Assembly (NCBI GenBank): GCA_043758755.1
Contig: JAYVMW010000051.1
Location: 1-64,000, forward strand
Direction of reading: 5' to 3'
Origin: Solimicrobium sp043758755
GTDB taxonomy: Bacteria; Pseudomonadota; Gammaproteobacteria; Burkholderiales; Burkholderiaceae_D
DNA: 64,000 nt
The notes beneath the pieces were generated by a model. The model made no database searches and was not told the origin of the DNA. It worked only from the letters and a program-made list of their open reading frames with translations. Position numbers and translations under genes: made by a program. Shown here one piece after another: positions 24,795 to 33,967 of the stretch (within the stretch, counting starts at the first letter, position 1; every line of letters starts with the position of its first letter).

Positions 24795-26006
24795 TTATTT
24801 TGATCGGAAGATGAGTTCTTTCATGCGCTGCAGCTTTGGATGCACCACCGGCACAGTCAGCATGGTACTGGCAATGGCCATGAGCAGCAGCGCGGTAAAC
24901 GTTGCGCTGGTGATTATGCCCTTGTCGAGCAGAATATTGACGAAGATGATCATGATCAACGCCTTGGTTTGCAACAGCCAGCCGATGATGGAGGCCTCGC
25001 CCTTTTCCCATTTCAGTATCCGGCCGGCGATGTGCACACCGATCAGTTTGCCGGCCACTGAAGCCACCAGAAATGCCGCTGCAGCCATGAATACCATGGA
25101 ACCACCCACGGCCCAGTTGGTTTTCAGTCCGGTGCTGAGGAAAAATACCGGCATGATGGTCAGCAGTACATGGTGGCGCATCAAATCCATTTTTTTCTGA
25201 TCAAACCAGGACGTGTCCATGACTGCGCCAGACAGGAACGCCCCGACCATAAAATGCAGCCCGGCCCAGTCGGCGGCAAAGCCGCAGGCGCCCAGCCAGA
25301 TCAGCCCCACATACCAGCGGTCGCGCTCTTCCAGGCGCACCATGATTTTCCGGTAAGCGTACGAAGCCAGCGCAAACACCACAAGAAAGCCGATCTGCCG
25401 TCCGACCCGGGTCCAGTCCAGCAGGATCAACGCCAGCACACCCCAGATTGCCACGTCATCCAGACTGGCATAACGCAGGATGCGTTGACCGATGGGCTGG
25501 CGCAGAATATCGAGCTTTTCCATCAGCAGAATGAGGATGGGCAGTGCCGTCACGGCGCAGGCCATGCCCACGCCCAAAACAAATTGCCAGCCCATGCCGC
25601 TCGGCCCGACCCAGCCATCGTATGCCAGCATGGCGCCAGCGGCAACGCAACCGAAGGCCAGCGGGGTACCGAGTGCCAGCGCAGCGGTAATCGTGCTTTC
25701 ACGACGGTGCTGCCAGGCCTTGACCAGATCGAGTTCGATACCGGCGATCATGACGAAAATCATGACCGCCCACCAGGCGATGCCGTTCAGGGACTGAATG
25801 ACCTGGGCATTGAAGACAAATTTGAAGTAGTCAGGGTAGATCGCCCCGAGTACGCCGGGACCGAGCAGTATGCCGGTAATGATCTGCACCACCACCAGTG
25901 GCGCATAGTAATCGGTCTTGCCCACGCGCCAGATCAGGTAGGGAATGGAGAAGATGATCAACATTGCCAGCAGAAAAATCTCCGTCGTACTCATTACAGT
26001 ATGCAA
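24795..26006 (-). CDS. CPA2-type cation:proton antiporter
   Basis: This is a 403-residue inner-membrane protein with about 11-12 hydrophobic helices. ITGILLGPGVLG, MIFVMIAGIELDLVKAW, SLDDVAIWGVLAL and FMVGAFLSGAVM followed by MPVFFLSTGLKTNW are the Na+/H+ exchanger (CPA2/KefB) landmarks, including the S-x-D-D ion-site pair. No TrkA-N or regulatory domain follows. TTG 26006 has GGGAG at proper spacing, better than the ATG at 25994. Lying within a sugar-use operon, it may balance cations or pH during uptake. Confidence 0.85.
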   Translation of the reverse strand: MHTVMSTTEIFLLAMLIIFSIPYLIWRVGKTDYYAPLVVVQIITGILLGPGVLGAIYPDYFKFVFNAQVIQSLNGIAWWAVMIFVMIAGIELDLVKAWQHRRESTITAALALGTPLAFGCVAAGAMLAYDGWVGPSGMGWQFVLGVGMACAVTALPILILLMEKLDILRQPIGQRILRYASLDDVAIWGVLALILLDWTRVGRQIGFLVVFALASYAYRKIMVRLEERDRWYVGLIWLGACGFAADWAGLHFMVGAFLSGAVMDTSWFDQKKMDLMRHHVLLTIMPVFFLSTGLKTNWAVGGSMVFMAAAAFLVASVAGKLIGVHIAGRILKWEKGEASIIGWLLQTKALIMIIFVNILLDKGIITSATFTALLLMAIASTMLTVPVVHPKLQRMKELIFRSK

Positions 26007-26028
26007 ATTTATCTCCCTGATTCAAAGA

Positions 26029-28287
26029 CTATTTCATCGCTGCCGCACTACCGTGCATGTCCAAGACACTGTCAGGCAGCTTGACCTTCACGCTGTTTGC
26101 ATGACTGTCATCCGCACTGTGCGCGAGCATGATATTGTAACTGCCCTCATGCACGTGCCAGGATTTGTTTTTTGTCTCATACATGGCCAGCAAACGCGGG
26201 TCTATCGTGAGTGTGACTGTTTTGCTTTGTCCGGCTTCCAGTTCCACTTTATCCCAGCCGGCCAGCCGTTTCGGCGCTTCCCAGCCTGCTTGTTCCGGCC
26301 CCACATAAATTTGCGGCACAGTTTTGCCAGCCAGTTTGCCGGTATTGGTTACTTTAAAACTGATCTGGCATTGCACGCGCTGACATTGCGCTGATAAATC
26401 GGAATAGCTGAAATCGGTATATGACAGACCATAACCAAACGCAAACAGCGCATGTTCATGATGCAGATCCAGCCATTTATAACCCACTGCCGCACCTTCA
26501 GAGTAATTGACTTCGAACGGCACTTCTTCATGGGCACGGTCGCCATCCAGCACTTTTCTAACCAGTTGCGCATCCGACTTCAGAATACTGGCCGGTAAAT
26601 GACCGGAAGGATTGACCTGTCCAAACAGAATCCGTGCAATCGCCGCTCCACCACTGGTACCTGGATACCAGGCTTCCAGCACCGCAGCAGGTTTCTTAAT
26701 CCATGGCATGGTCACCGGCCCGCCGGTTTCCAGCACCACGACCGTGTTGCGGTTGGCGCTGGCAACTGTGTCTATCAGCGCGTCCTGGTTGCCGGGCAAG
26801 CCGGTAGCGCGGGCATCCTGGGCTTCGCCGACCCACTGCTCGGCAAACACGATCACCACGTCTGCCTTGGCAGCCAATTTTGCTGCGGCCTTCGGATCAG
26901 TGCCATCGTTGTAGCTGACTTCGGCCTCGGGTGAGAGCGCCTGAATCTGTTTCATGGGTGAAGAAGGGAAAAACATTTTCGGACCTGGCCAACTCGAAGG
27001 CTCCAGACCCTGCACCGCCATGCCGCCTACCGGATATACCTGAGAAGAACCACCGCCGGACAGCACGCCGGCATCGGCATGTGCACCGACCAGCAGAATT
27101 TTCTGACGACCGGTCTTCAGCGGCAGCACATGATGGTCGTTCTTCAGCAGTACCATGGCTTCTTCGGCGTCACTGCGCGTGACCAGCGCATGGGCTGCAA
27201 AATCAATCGGCTGATTTTCGTGGACCGGATTATCAATGACGCCTTTGGCAAACATGCTGCGTAATATGCGCCGTACCATATCATCGAGCCGGGCCTGTTT
27301 CACAGCGCCTTTTTCCAGATCGGCAATCAAAGCCAGTTTGAAATACGGCTTGTCGTCGAGCTCAAAGCCGGATTCCTGGTCCAGCCCATTGTTGGCCGCC
27401 TTGGCGGTACTGTGCACTGCGCCCCAGTCGGACATGACATAGCCGCCATAACCCCAGTCGGTTTTCAGCACTTCATTGAGCAAGAAACTGTTTTCGCAGG
27501 CGTAATGACCGTTGACCCGGTTATACGCGCACATGACCGAGCCGGGATTGGCCTGTTCAATCACCAGCTGCATGGCCAACAGATCCGACATCCGGAACGC
27601 AGCTTCATCAATGTTGGCATTCAAAACAAAGCGCCCGGTTTCCTGATCATTGAGTGCGTAATGCTTCATGGTGGAGATAATATGATTCGATTCTATCCCG
27701 CGGATTTCCTGCGCCACGATCGTTGCGGCCAACAGCGGATCTTCGCCGCCGTATTCAAAATTGCGGCCATTGCGCGGATCGCGCAGCAGATTGACGCCGC
27801 CGGCCAGCATCACATTGAAGCCGGAAGCGCGTGCTTCCGCACCGATCATCGCGCCGCCCTGATAGGCCAGCTGTTTATTCCAGGTGGCCGTGGTTGCCAG
27901 TCCGGAAGGCAGTGAAGTCCGCTCGCGCGGCGTAAGTTTGCCGGTACCCTGGGTGGCCACGCCAACACCGGCATCGGTTTCATACTGCGCCGGAATGCCA
28001 AGCCGCGGTACGCCCTCTACAAAACCGGCCGAAAAATCCAGCGATTGCGGGTGTCTTTTCAAGCCCTTGCCGAGCATGTCTGAACCAAAATAGCCGAACA
28101 CCATTTTCAGTTTTTCTTCCTGGGTCATCTGCGCCAGAACCAGATCAGTGCGCTGATCGGCAGTCAATGCGGTGTTGGACCAGGCGAACGCGGCCGGGGC
28201 TGCCTGTGTTTGTGCGGTCGATGTGCCAGCCATGCAAAATGTGCCGGCGATAATGATTGCAAGAGTTTTCAGGTGACAGGTGCGCAT
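26029..28287 (-). CDS. GH3 beta-glucosidase, secreted
   Basis: The product has 752 residues with a Sec signal peptide (MRTCHLKTLAIIIAGTFCMA to STAQTQA). The N-terminal TIM barrel has DPRNGRNFEYGGEDPLLAA and MKHYALNDQETGR, and the nucleophile Asp is in GYVMSDWGAVHS (about residue 285). The C-terminal alpha/beta sandwich and fibronectin-III-like domain (VTNTGKLAGKTVPQIYVGP) complete the GH3 layout. This subtype fits beta-glucosidase on oligosaccharides. It likely acts in the periplasm, trimming glucosyl ends before or after import. It is co-directional with GH1, 155 bp downstream of it. Confidence 0.92.
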   Translation of the reverse strand: MRTCHLKTLAIIIAGTFCMAGTSTAQTQAAPAAFAWSNTALTADQRTDLVLAQMTQEEKLKMVFGYFGSDMLGKGLKRHPQSLDFSAGFVEGVPRLGIPAQYETDAGVGVATQGTGKLTPRERTSLPSGLATTATWNKQLAYQGGAMIGAEARASGFNVMLAGGVNLLRDPRNGRNFEYGGEDPLLAATIVAQEIRGIESNHIISTMKHYALNDQETGRFVLNANIDEAAFRMSDLLAMQLVIEQANPGSVMCAYNRVNGHYACENSFLLNEVLKTDWGYGGYVMSDWGAVHSTAKAANNGLDQESGFELDDKPYFKLALIADLEKGAVKQARLDDMVRRILRSMFAKGVIDNPVHENQPIDFAAHALVTRSDAEEAMVLLKNDHHVLPLKTGRQKILLVGAHADAGVLSGGGSSQVYPVGGMAVQGLEPSSWPGPKMFFPSSPMKQIQALSPEAEVSYNDGTDPKAAAKLAAKADVVIVFAEQWVGEAQDARATGLPGNQDALIDTVASANRNTVVVLETGGPVTMPWIKKPAAVLEAWYPGTSGGAAIARILFGQVNPSGHLPASILKSDAQLVRKVLDGDRAHEEVPFEVNYSEGAAVGYKWLDLHHEHALFAFGYGLSYTDFSYSDLSAQCQRVQCQISFKVTNTGKLAGKTVPQIYVGPEQAGWEAPKRLAGWDKVELEAGQSKTVTLTIDPRLLAMYETKNKSWHVHEGSYNIMLAHSADDSHANSVKVKLPDSVLDMHGSAAAMK

Positions 28288-28315
28288 ATCAAATTTATCC
28301 TTAATCAGTAAGTAG

Positions 28316-28334
28316 GGTGCAATAGCATTGCACC
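28316..28334. repeat. dispersed palindrome, copy 1
   Basis: GGTGCAAT-agc-ATTGCACC, an 8-bp perfect inverted repeat between the GH3 and GH1 genes. The same palindrome occurs at 47518-47536 and 53644-53662, each time between genes. Confidence 0.7.
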
Positions 28335-28406
28335 ATTGTTAGCGTAGTCCGGGAAGGTGCAAGTTTATAAGGAGTGCGCGCCTTCATGCGCACACCGCTT
28401 CGCAGG

Positions 28407-28425
28407 CGAGGAGCATTGCTCCTCG
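28407..28425. repeat. second palindrome in the GH3-GH1 gap
   Basis: CGAGGAGCA-T-TGCTCCTCG is a 9-bp perfect inverted repeat around a central T. With a nearby GTGCGC/GCGCAC hairpin and the GGTGCAAT palindrome it makes this 155-bp gap a cluster of hairpins. Confidence 0.5.
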
Positions 28426-28442
28426 AAACCCCTGCTCCGCCC

Positions 28443-29789
28443 CTACGCACCAGCTTTGTTAGTTGCAATGAAACTGCGATACCACAATGCGCTGTTCTTC
28501 AACGTGCGCTGCTGCGTTGCATAGTCCACATAAATCAGTCCAAACCGTTTGGCGTAGCCAGAATTCCATTCATAATTGTCCATCAGACTCCAGTAGAAAT
28601 ATCCCCTGACATCCACGCCCTGCGCCATCGCTTCGGCCAGTGCATTCAGATGCAACTTTACATAGGTAATGCGTTCCTGATCATTGATCACGCCATCCGA
28701 CACTTTGTCAGCAACGGCAATGCCATTTTCAGTAATGTAAATCGGCGGCAGATCATATTCCTTATGCAGGCCAACCAGCAGATCGGTCAGACCCTGCGGA
28801 TAGTTTTCCCACCCCATGTCGCTGAAGCCCAGTTTGCCTTCCGGAGCCACCTTGGGTGTGGCGGCACTGCAGAATGCCCGGGTGTAATAGTTGACCCCTA
28901 AAAAGTCGATCGGCTGTCGGATATCGTTAAAATCATTTTCATGAATCACGAGGTCCTCCCGGTCACTTTGCTGCATGGCCAGTTCGGGATATTTTCCTTT
29001 GAAAATCGGATCCATATACCATTGCACTGATCTGGCATATTCCAGTTTGGCCATGTCGATATCGGACTGGGTATCGGTCGCCGGCATGGCGGTCCACTGA
29101 TTCAGTACGATCCCGAGTTTTGCTGAACTGTTGACCGCGCGCATGGACTGTATCGCCAGACCGTGCGAGAGCAGCAGATGATGCGACACCTGCACCGCCG
29201 CTTTCGGGTCGGCCATGCCAGGTGCGAACTGTCCGATGCCATGGCCCAGATTGGCCGTACACCACGGTTCATTATGGGTTGCGATGGTAGCGACCCGGTT
29301 ACCGAAACGGCGCGCCACTTCGGCGGCGTATTCGGCAAAATGTACCGTAGTATCGCGGTTGAGCCAGCCCCCCTGATCCTGCAGCGCCTGCGGCAGATCC
29401 CAGTGATACAGGGTGACATGGATGCTGATGTTTTTTGCCGCCAGACAGTCGATGAGACGCGCATAAAAATCAAAGCCGGCTTCATTCCAGGCACCCGATC
29501 CCAGCGGCTGCACACGCGGCCAGGAAATGGAAAACCGGTAGGCATCGGCATTGAGCCCGGCAATGATGTCAACATCTTCGCGATAGCGATGGTAATGGTC
29601 ACACGCGACGTCACCGGTAGTGCCGTCAATGATTTTGCCGGGCGTGTGAGAAAAGGTATCCCAGATCGATGGTCCGCGTCCATCGGTTTGCGCTGCGCCT
29701 TCGATCTGGTAAGCGCTGGTGGCCACGCCCCAGGAAAAAGCCTTCGGAAAGGCGCGACTGACTATGCTGTTTGGTTCAGAATTTGACAT
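28443..29789 (-). CDS. GH1 beta-glucosidase
   Basis: This is a 448-residue cytoplasmic enzyme without signal peptide. It is a complete GH1 barrel: start FSWGVATSAYQIEGAA, acid/base Glu in ATHNEPWCTANLGHGIG (about residue 172), nucleophile Glu in PPIYITENGIAV (about 353) and the C-terminal aglycone motif YFYWSLMDNYEWNSGYAKRF. It should release glucose from beta-glucosides brought in by the adjacent permease; the motif set favours beta-glucosidase. It begins 25 bp after the MFS gene. Confidence 0.95.
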   Translation of the reverse strand: MSNSEPNSIVSRAFPKAFSWGVATSAYQIEGAAQTDGRGPSIWDTFSHTPGKIIDGTTGDVACDHYHRYREDVDIIAGLNADAYRFSISWPRVQPLGSGAWNEAGFDFYARLIDCLAAKNISIHVTLYHWDLPQALQDQGGWLNRDTTVHFAEYAAEVARRFGNRVATIATHNEPWCTANLGHGIGQFAPGMADPKAAVQVSHHLLLSHGLAIQSMRAVNSSAKLGIVLNQWTAMPATDTQSDIDMAKLEYARSVQWYMDPIFKGKYPELAMQQSDREDLVIHENDFNDIRQPIDFLGVNYYTRAFCSAATPKVAPEGKLGFSDMGWENYPQGLTDLLVGLHKEYDLPPIYITENGIAVADKVSDGVINDQERITYVKLHLNALAEAMAQGVDVRGYFYWSLMDNYEWNSGYAKRFGLIYVDYATQQRTLKNSALWYRSFIATNKAGA

Positions 29790-29814
29790 AAATTTGCTGG
29801 TAGTGTTGCAGTGA

Positions 29815-31146
29815 TTAACCCGGCTGGGAACTCAGTATTGGCGCCGGCAGATTTTTTTCGGTGATATGAAACGGCGCAAACCAGGTAACCAGAAACGAGG
29901 GAATGGTTGCCACCATGACGAACGTAAAATAATTGACATACCCAAGCAGTTGCTGCAAGTGTCCGCTGACAATACCGGTCAGCATCATGCACAAACCCAT
30001 CAGGCCGGTGCCGAAAGCATAGTGGGTTGTGGTGTATTTGCCGGGTGCGAGTTGCTGCATCAGATAAATCATGAAACCGACTGAACCGAAACCGAAAAAG
30101 AATTTTTCCACCGCCACGCCGGCACTGATGACCAGCAAATCGGTTGGCTGATAAATACTGAGCAGCAGAAAAGTCACGTTCGGAATATTCACCGCACAAC
30201 ACAGAATAAAAAGGGAGGGCTGCAAACCTCTGCGTGCAACATAAATACCCCCCAACAAGGAGCCTACCAATACGGCGATCAGACCGTAGGTGCCGTAAAT
30301 AATACCCAGCAATTCATTGGACAGACCCAAACCGCCCTGGCGGACCGGATCGACCATAAAGAACGGACCGATTTTTTCCAGAAAGCCGATACTGAGCCGG
30401 AACAGGAAAGCAAAGGCAATCATGATCCAGACATCACGTTTCTGAAAAAACGTCACGAAAGAATCTTTTAATATCAGCCAGGCGCCCGGCATCGAGGTTG
30501 GCGCATTCTGCGCACGCTCGCCGTCTGGCATGACCCGGCTGTGCCAGGCAGCCAGCACCAGAGTGGCAACACCGACGATGAAAAATATCACGCGCCAGGA
30601 TTGGGCCCAGTCCGGCCCGAACAGTTTTGGATCATGATGGAAATAATTGGTATGCAGCCAGCCGCTCAGATACACCAGACCGCCGGACGCCACGATCGGA
30701 CCAATATTCCAGGACAGACTCTGAATGCCGCAATACAGCGACTGGGTTTTGTTGTCGAGTGAAGTCACGTACACGCCGTCCGAAGCAATATCCTGAGTCG
30801 CCCCGACAAATGACAGAATCCAGAAGGCAATCAGCAGCAGTGCAATCCCGTTGGGCAGTGTCATCATCAGTGAGGCTGCAATGAATCCCAGCCCCAGCAC
30901 GACCTGGGTGCAGAGAACAAAAAACTTTTTGGTGCGCACCATTTCCACGATCGACGCATACAGCGGCTTGATGGTGTAGGCCAGAATCAGGTAGCTGGCG
31001 TATTCAGCGGCCCGCCCGTTATCCATGCCCAGATTTTTGAACATGATGGCTGACACGGAGGTCAGGGTGACGTAGGTTAGCGCCATCGTGAAATAGCCGG
31101 ACGGCACCCAGAACAGCGGTGATTTATTCGTTGAAGCAGCACGCAT
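29815..31146 (-). CDS. AmpG-like MFS sugar permease
   Basis: This is an inner-membrane transporter with about 12 helices (443 residues from ATG 31146; the frame is open to a TTG at 31179). LILAYTIKPLYASIVEMVRT, SFVGATQDIASDGVYVTSLD and GQSLSWNIGP-type loops resemble AmpG/PAT-type MFS proteins, which carry muropeptides or acetyl-CoA. Members next to glucosidases probably import disaccharides or oligosaccharides. It is first in the minus-strand operon, with a LacI-type palindrome and a XylR-like site upstream. Confidence 0.85.
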   Translation of the reverse strand: MRAASTNKSPLFWVPSGYFTMALTYVTLTSVSAIMFKNLGMDNGRAAEYASYLILAYTIKPLYASIVEMVRTKKFFVLCTQVVLGLGFIAASLMMTLPNGIALLLIAFWILSFVGATQDIASDGVYVTSLDNKTQSLYCGIQSLSWNIGPIVASGGLVYLSGWLHTNYFHHDPKLFGPDWAQSWRVIFFIVGVATLVLAAWHSRVMPDGERAQNAPTSMPGAWLILKDSFVTFFQKRDVWIMIAFAFLFRLSIGFLEKIGPFFMVDPVRQGGLGLSNELLGIIYGTYGLIAVLVGSLLGGIYVARRGLQPSLFILCCAVNIPNVTFLLLSIYQPTDLLVISAGVAVEKFFFGFGSVGFMIYLMQQLAPGKYTTTHYAFGTGLMGLCMMLTGIVSGHLQQLLGYVNYFTFVMVATIPSFLVTWFAPFHITEKNLPAPILSSQPG

Positions 31147-31253
31147 GTGGTTTGTCTCTAGTTTTAATTTTTGCTTCAATCAATCCATCGTGGGATTGGC
31201 TGGATGACTATATTGTCAGGTTTATTCCCGCACGTATTTCACAAAAAAGTTCA

Positions 31254-31267
31254 TGAAAACGCTTTCA
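31254..31267. promoter_or_regulatory. LacI-family-type operator
   Basis: TGAAAACGCTTTCA is a near-perfect palindrome with the central CG typical of LacI/GalR-family operators. It sits 108 bp before the MFS start in the divergent MFS/GH3 region. No LacI-type gene is in the window. Confidence 0.45.
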
Positions 31268-31320
31268 GGAAATTTGATAATAACCGTGCGTTCAAGATCA
31301 AGTCAATCTAAAATGCCAAA

Positions 31321-31341
31321 TTAATTTTTATTTCGAACTAA
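31321..31341 (-). promoter_or_regulatory. XylR-like operator (one mismatch), MFS side
   Basis: On the minus strand TTAGTT-N10-ATTAA matches the TTAGTT-N10-ACTAA element with one change. Spacing is identical to the other sites. No good -10 box is seen at the expected distance. Confidence 0.4.
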
Positions 31342-31478
31342 TTGTGAAATAATCCTCACAGCCGGTTGAAAAGATAATTAACAGTCAATTGAATCGACGC
31401 CGAATTTTCGAAATAAGACGGTTATTTACAACAGTCAGCGCCATGCTCATTTCTAAATTTCCTGTTTTAATGAACGAA

Positions 31479-31519
31479 TTAGTTTTTTGCTTGCACTAAA
31501 TTGAAAGTAACCCTATATT
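31479..31519 (+). promoter_or_regulatory. XylR-like operator and sigma70 promoter for the GH3-xylFGH operon
   Basis: Operator TTAGTT-N10-ACTAA spans 31479-31499. It covers the -35 box TTGCAC (31491-31496); 17 bp later is TATATT (31514-31519). The arrangement is identical at 40889 and 50658. A bound repressor would block RNA polymerase at the -35 box. Confidence 0.7.
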
Positions 31520-31579
31520 CAGCAAACTGATCAGCCGAACACCAGACTGACATAAATAAAAAATATCCGGAGACATCAC

Positions 31580-33967
31580 ATGAGCTTTAAACGCAGACAG
31601 TTTCTGTCTTCCATGGGCAGCTTCGCCGCTGCTGCCGCATTGCCGACCTCCGTGTGGGCAGCGGCCGAAGCACTGCCGCTGTATAAAAATTCGCATGCCG
31701 GCACCGACGAGCGGGTGAACGACCTGATCGCGCGCATGACACTGGAAGAAAAAGTGATGCAGCTGCAGTGCGTGTGGCAACACAAAGATGCCATCCAGGA
31801 TGCTGCAGGCGCGTTCTCTGCCGAGCGGGCCATGACACGTTACCCGCATGGACTGGGCATGATGGCGCGTCCGTCAGATCGTCAACTCGGTGCTGGCGGC
31901 GCGGCAGGCGACAACGGCGCACTGGTGAACCGTAACGCACTTGAAACGGCCACCTATACCAATGCCGTGCAAAAATGGGCAATGCAGCAAACCCGTCTTG
32001 GCATTCCCGTGTTCATGCACGAAGAAGCCCTGCACGGTTACGTTGCGGTTGATGCCACCTGCTTCCCCCAGGCCATTGGTCTGGCTTCTTCGTTTGACCC
32101 GGATATGGTGAGCGAAATCTTCAGTGTTGCAGCGCGCGAAATGCGTGCGCGCGGCACCCATCTGGCGCTCGCGCCAGTGGTTGATGTGGCGCGTGAACCG
32201 CGCTGGGGCCGCATTGAAGAAACCTATGGTGAAGATCCGGTTTTGTGCGGCGCAATAGGAAAAGCGGCGGTGCGTGGGTTTATGGGTGACACGTTGCCAC
32301 TGGCACCGAACAAAGTGCTGGCCACGCTCAAGCATCTGACCGGCCATGGTCAACCCGAGGGTGGCACCAATATCGGTCCGGCCAATGTCGGGGAACGCAC
32401 CCTGCGCGAAGATTTTTTTCCGCCCTTCGAAAAAATCATTCGCGAAACCAATATCAGCGCGGTGATGCCGTCCTATAACGAAATCGACGGCATCCCTTCC
32501 CACGCCAACCGCTGGATGCTCACCAAGGTCATGCGTGAAGAATGGGGCTTCAAAGGTATGGTGGTTTCTGACTACTTTGCCATTAATGAATTAATCACCC
32601 GTCACAAACTGGTCAGCAATCCGACCGAAGCCGCCTTCAAAGCGTTCAAGGCCGGTGTGGATGTGGAAACACCGGACGGCCTGGCATACGAAAAGCTCAC
32701 TGAGCTGGTTAAAACCAAACGTCTGACCGAACACGAGATTGACACGGCAGTGCGACGGGTTCTGAAACTGAAATTTGAAGCCGGACTGTTTGAACAGCCT
32801 TACGTCGATGCAGCAAAGGCCGACAGTCGGACCGCCATACCCGACGCGATTGCACTGGCCCGACGCGCCGCAACCCGCAGTGCGGTGCTGCTCAAAAACG
32901 CCGGCAACATTCTGCCTTTGCAACCGGGCAAAGTGGGCCGCATGCTGCTGCTTGGCACCCATGCCAAAGATTGCCCGATCGGCGGCTACTCCAGTACCCC
33001 GCGCCATGTGGTGTCGGTTTATGAAGGCTTGCAGGAAGAAGCGCAGCGCGCCGGTTTCACGCTCGACTATGCCGAAGGCGTGCGTCTGACCGAAGGACAT
33101 GTCTGGGGTGAAGATGAAATCAGGTTCACTTTGCCGGAAGTCAATGCCAGTTTGATAGCCACTGCCGTTGAGGCTGCCAGAACAGCGGATACGATCGTGA
33201 TGGTACTGGGCGACAATGAACAGACTAGCCGCGAAGCGTGGGCCGACAATCATCTCGGTGACCGCAACAGCCTGGATCTGATCGGGCAGCAGAATGATCT
33301 GGCCAAAGCGATTTTTGATCTGGGCAAGCCGACCATCGTGTTGCTGCTCAATGGCCGGCCGCTGTCGGTCAACATGGTTGCCGAACGTGCCGATGCCTTG
33401 ATAGAAGGCTGGTATATGGGCCAGGAAACCGGTCATGCGGTGGCCGACCTGCTGTTCGGCCGCGCCAACCCGGGCGGCAAACTGCCGGTCTCAATCGCCA
33501 AAAACGTCGGGCAGCTGCCGATTTTCTACAATTACAAACCCAGTGCGCGGCGCGGTTATCTGGATGGCTCAACCAAACCGCTGTTTCCCTTTGGTTTCGG
33601 TCTGAGTTACACGACGTTTTCGGTCTCGGCGCCGCGACTGGCGCGCAACAAAATGGGCGTGGCCGACAGCACTCAGGTGATGGTTGATGTGACTAATACC
33701 GGCAGCGTTGCAGGCGATGAAGTGGTGCAGATCTACATCCGTGACGACATCAGTTCGGTCACGCGGCCCCTGCTTGAATTGAAGGCGTTCCGGCGTGTGG
33801 GACTCAAACCGGGCGAATCGAAGACACTCACTTTTGATATCAGGCCATCCGATCTGTGGTTCTACAACGCAGAAATGAAACGGGTGGTGGAACCCGGCAG
33901 TTTCACAATTTATGCCGGCACCAGCAGCGTCGATCTGCAACCGGCAACACTGACAGTGACCGGCTAG
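31580..33967 (+). CDS. GH3 beta-xylosidase-like enzyme with Tat signal
   Basis: The product has 795 residues. The N-terminus MSFKRRQFLSSMGSFAAAAA carries a twin-arginine motif (RRQFL) and AxA-type cleavage (VWA-AAEAL), so folded export is predicted. The GH3 barrel has HLTGHGQPEGGTNIGPANVG, VMPSYNEIDGIPSHANRWML and the nucleophile Asp in MVVSDYFAINE (about residue 331), a pattern seen in exo-xylosidases of this family. The second domain and FnIII-like end (VDVTNTGSVAGDEVVQIYIR) are complete. It is first in the operon with aldose epimerase and xylFGH. Substrate could be xylo- or glucosyl ends. Confidence 0.88.
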   Translation: MSFKRRQFLSSMGSFAAAAALPTSVWAAAEALPLYKNSHAGTDERVNDLIARMTLEEKVMQLQCVWQHKDAIQDAAGAFSAERAMTRYPHGLGMMARPSDRQLGAGGAAGDNGALVNRNALETATYTNAVQKWAMQQTRLGIPVFMHEEALHGYVAVDATCFPQAIGLASSFDPDMVSEIFSVAAREMRARGTHLALAPVVDVAREPRWGRIEETYGEDPVLCGAIGKAAVRGFMGDTLPLAPNKVLATLKHLTGHGQPEGGTNIGPANVGERTLREDFFPPFEKIIRETNISAVMPSYNEIDGIPSHANRWMLTKVMREEWGFKGMVVSDYFAINELITRHKLVSNPTEAAFKAFKAGVDVETPDGLAYEKLTELVKTKRLTEHEIDTAVRRVLKLKFEAGLFEQPYVDAAKADSRTAIPDAIALARRAATRSAVLLKNAGNILPLQPGKVGRMLLLGTHAKDCPIGGYSSTPRHVVSVYEGLQEEAQRAGFTLDYAEGVRLTEGHVWGEDEIRFTLPEVNASLIATAVEAARTADTIVMVLGDNEQTSREAWADNHLGDRNSLDLIGQQNDLAKAIFDLGKPTIVLLLNGRPLSVNMVAERADALIEGWYMGQETGHAVADLLFGRANPGGKLPVSIAKNVGQLPIFYNYKPSARRGYLDGSTKPLFPFGFGLSYTTFSVSAPRLARNKMGVADSTQVMVDVTNTGSVAGDEVVQIYIRDDISSVTRPLLELKAFRRVGLKPGESKTLTFDIRPSDLWFYNAEMKRVVEPGSFTIYAGTSSVDLQPATLTVTG

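Noticed and set aside
25170..26084. 304-residue plus-strand ORF over the antiporter gene
   Set aside because: It is the shadow of a polytopic membrane gene; composition is unusual and it has no domain.
32591..33436. 281-residue minus-strand ORF inside the GH3 gene at 31580
   Set aside because: It lies fully within a well-supported GH3 coding sequence.
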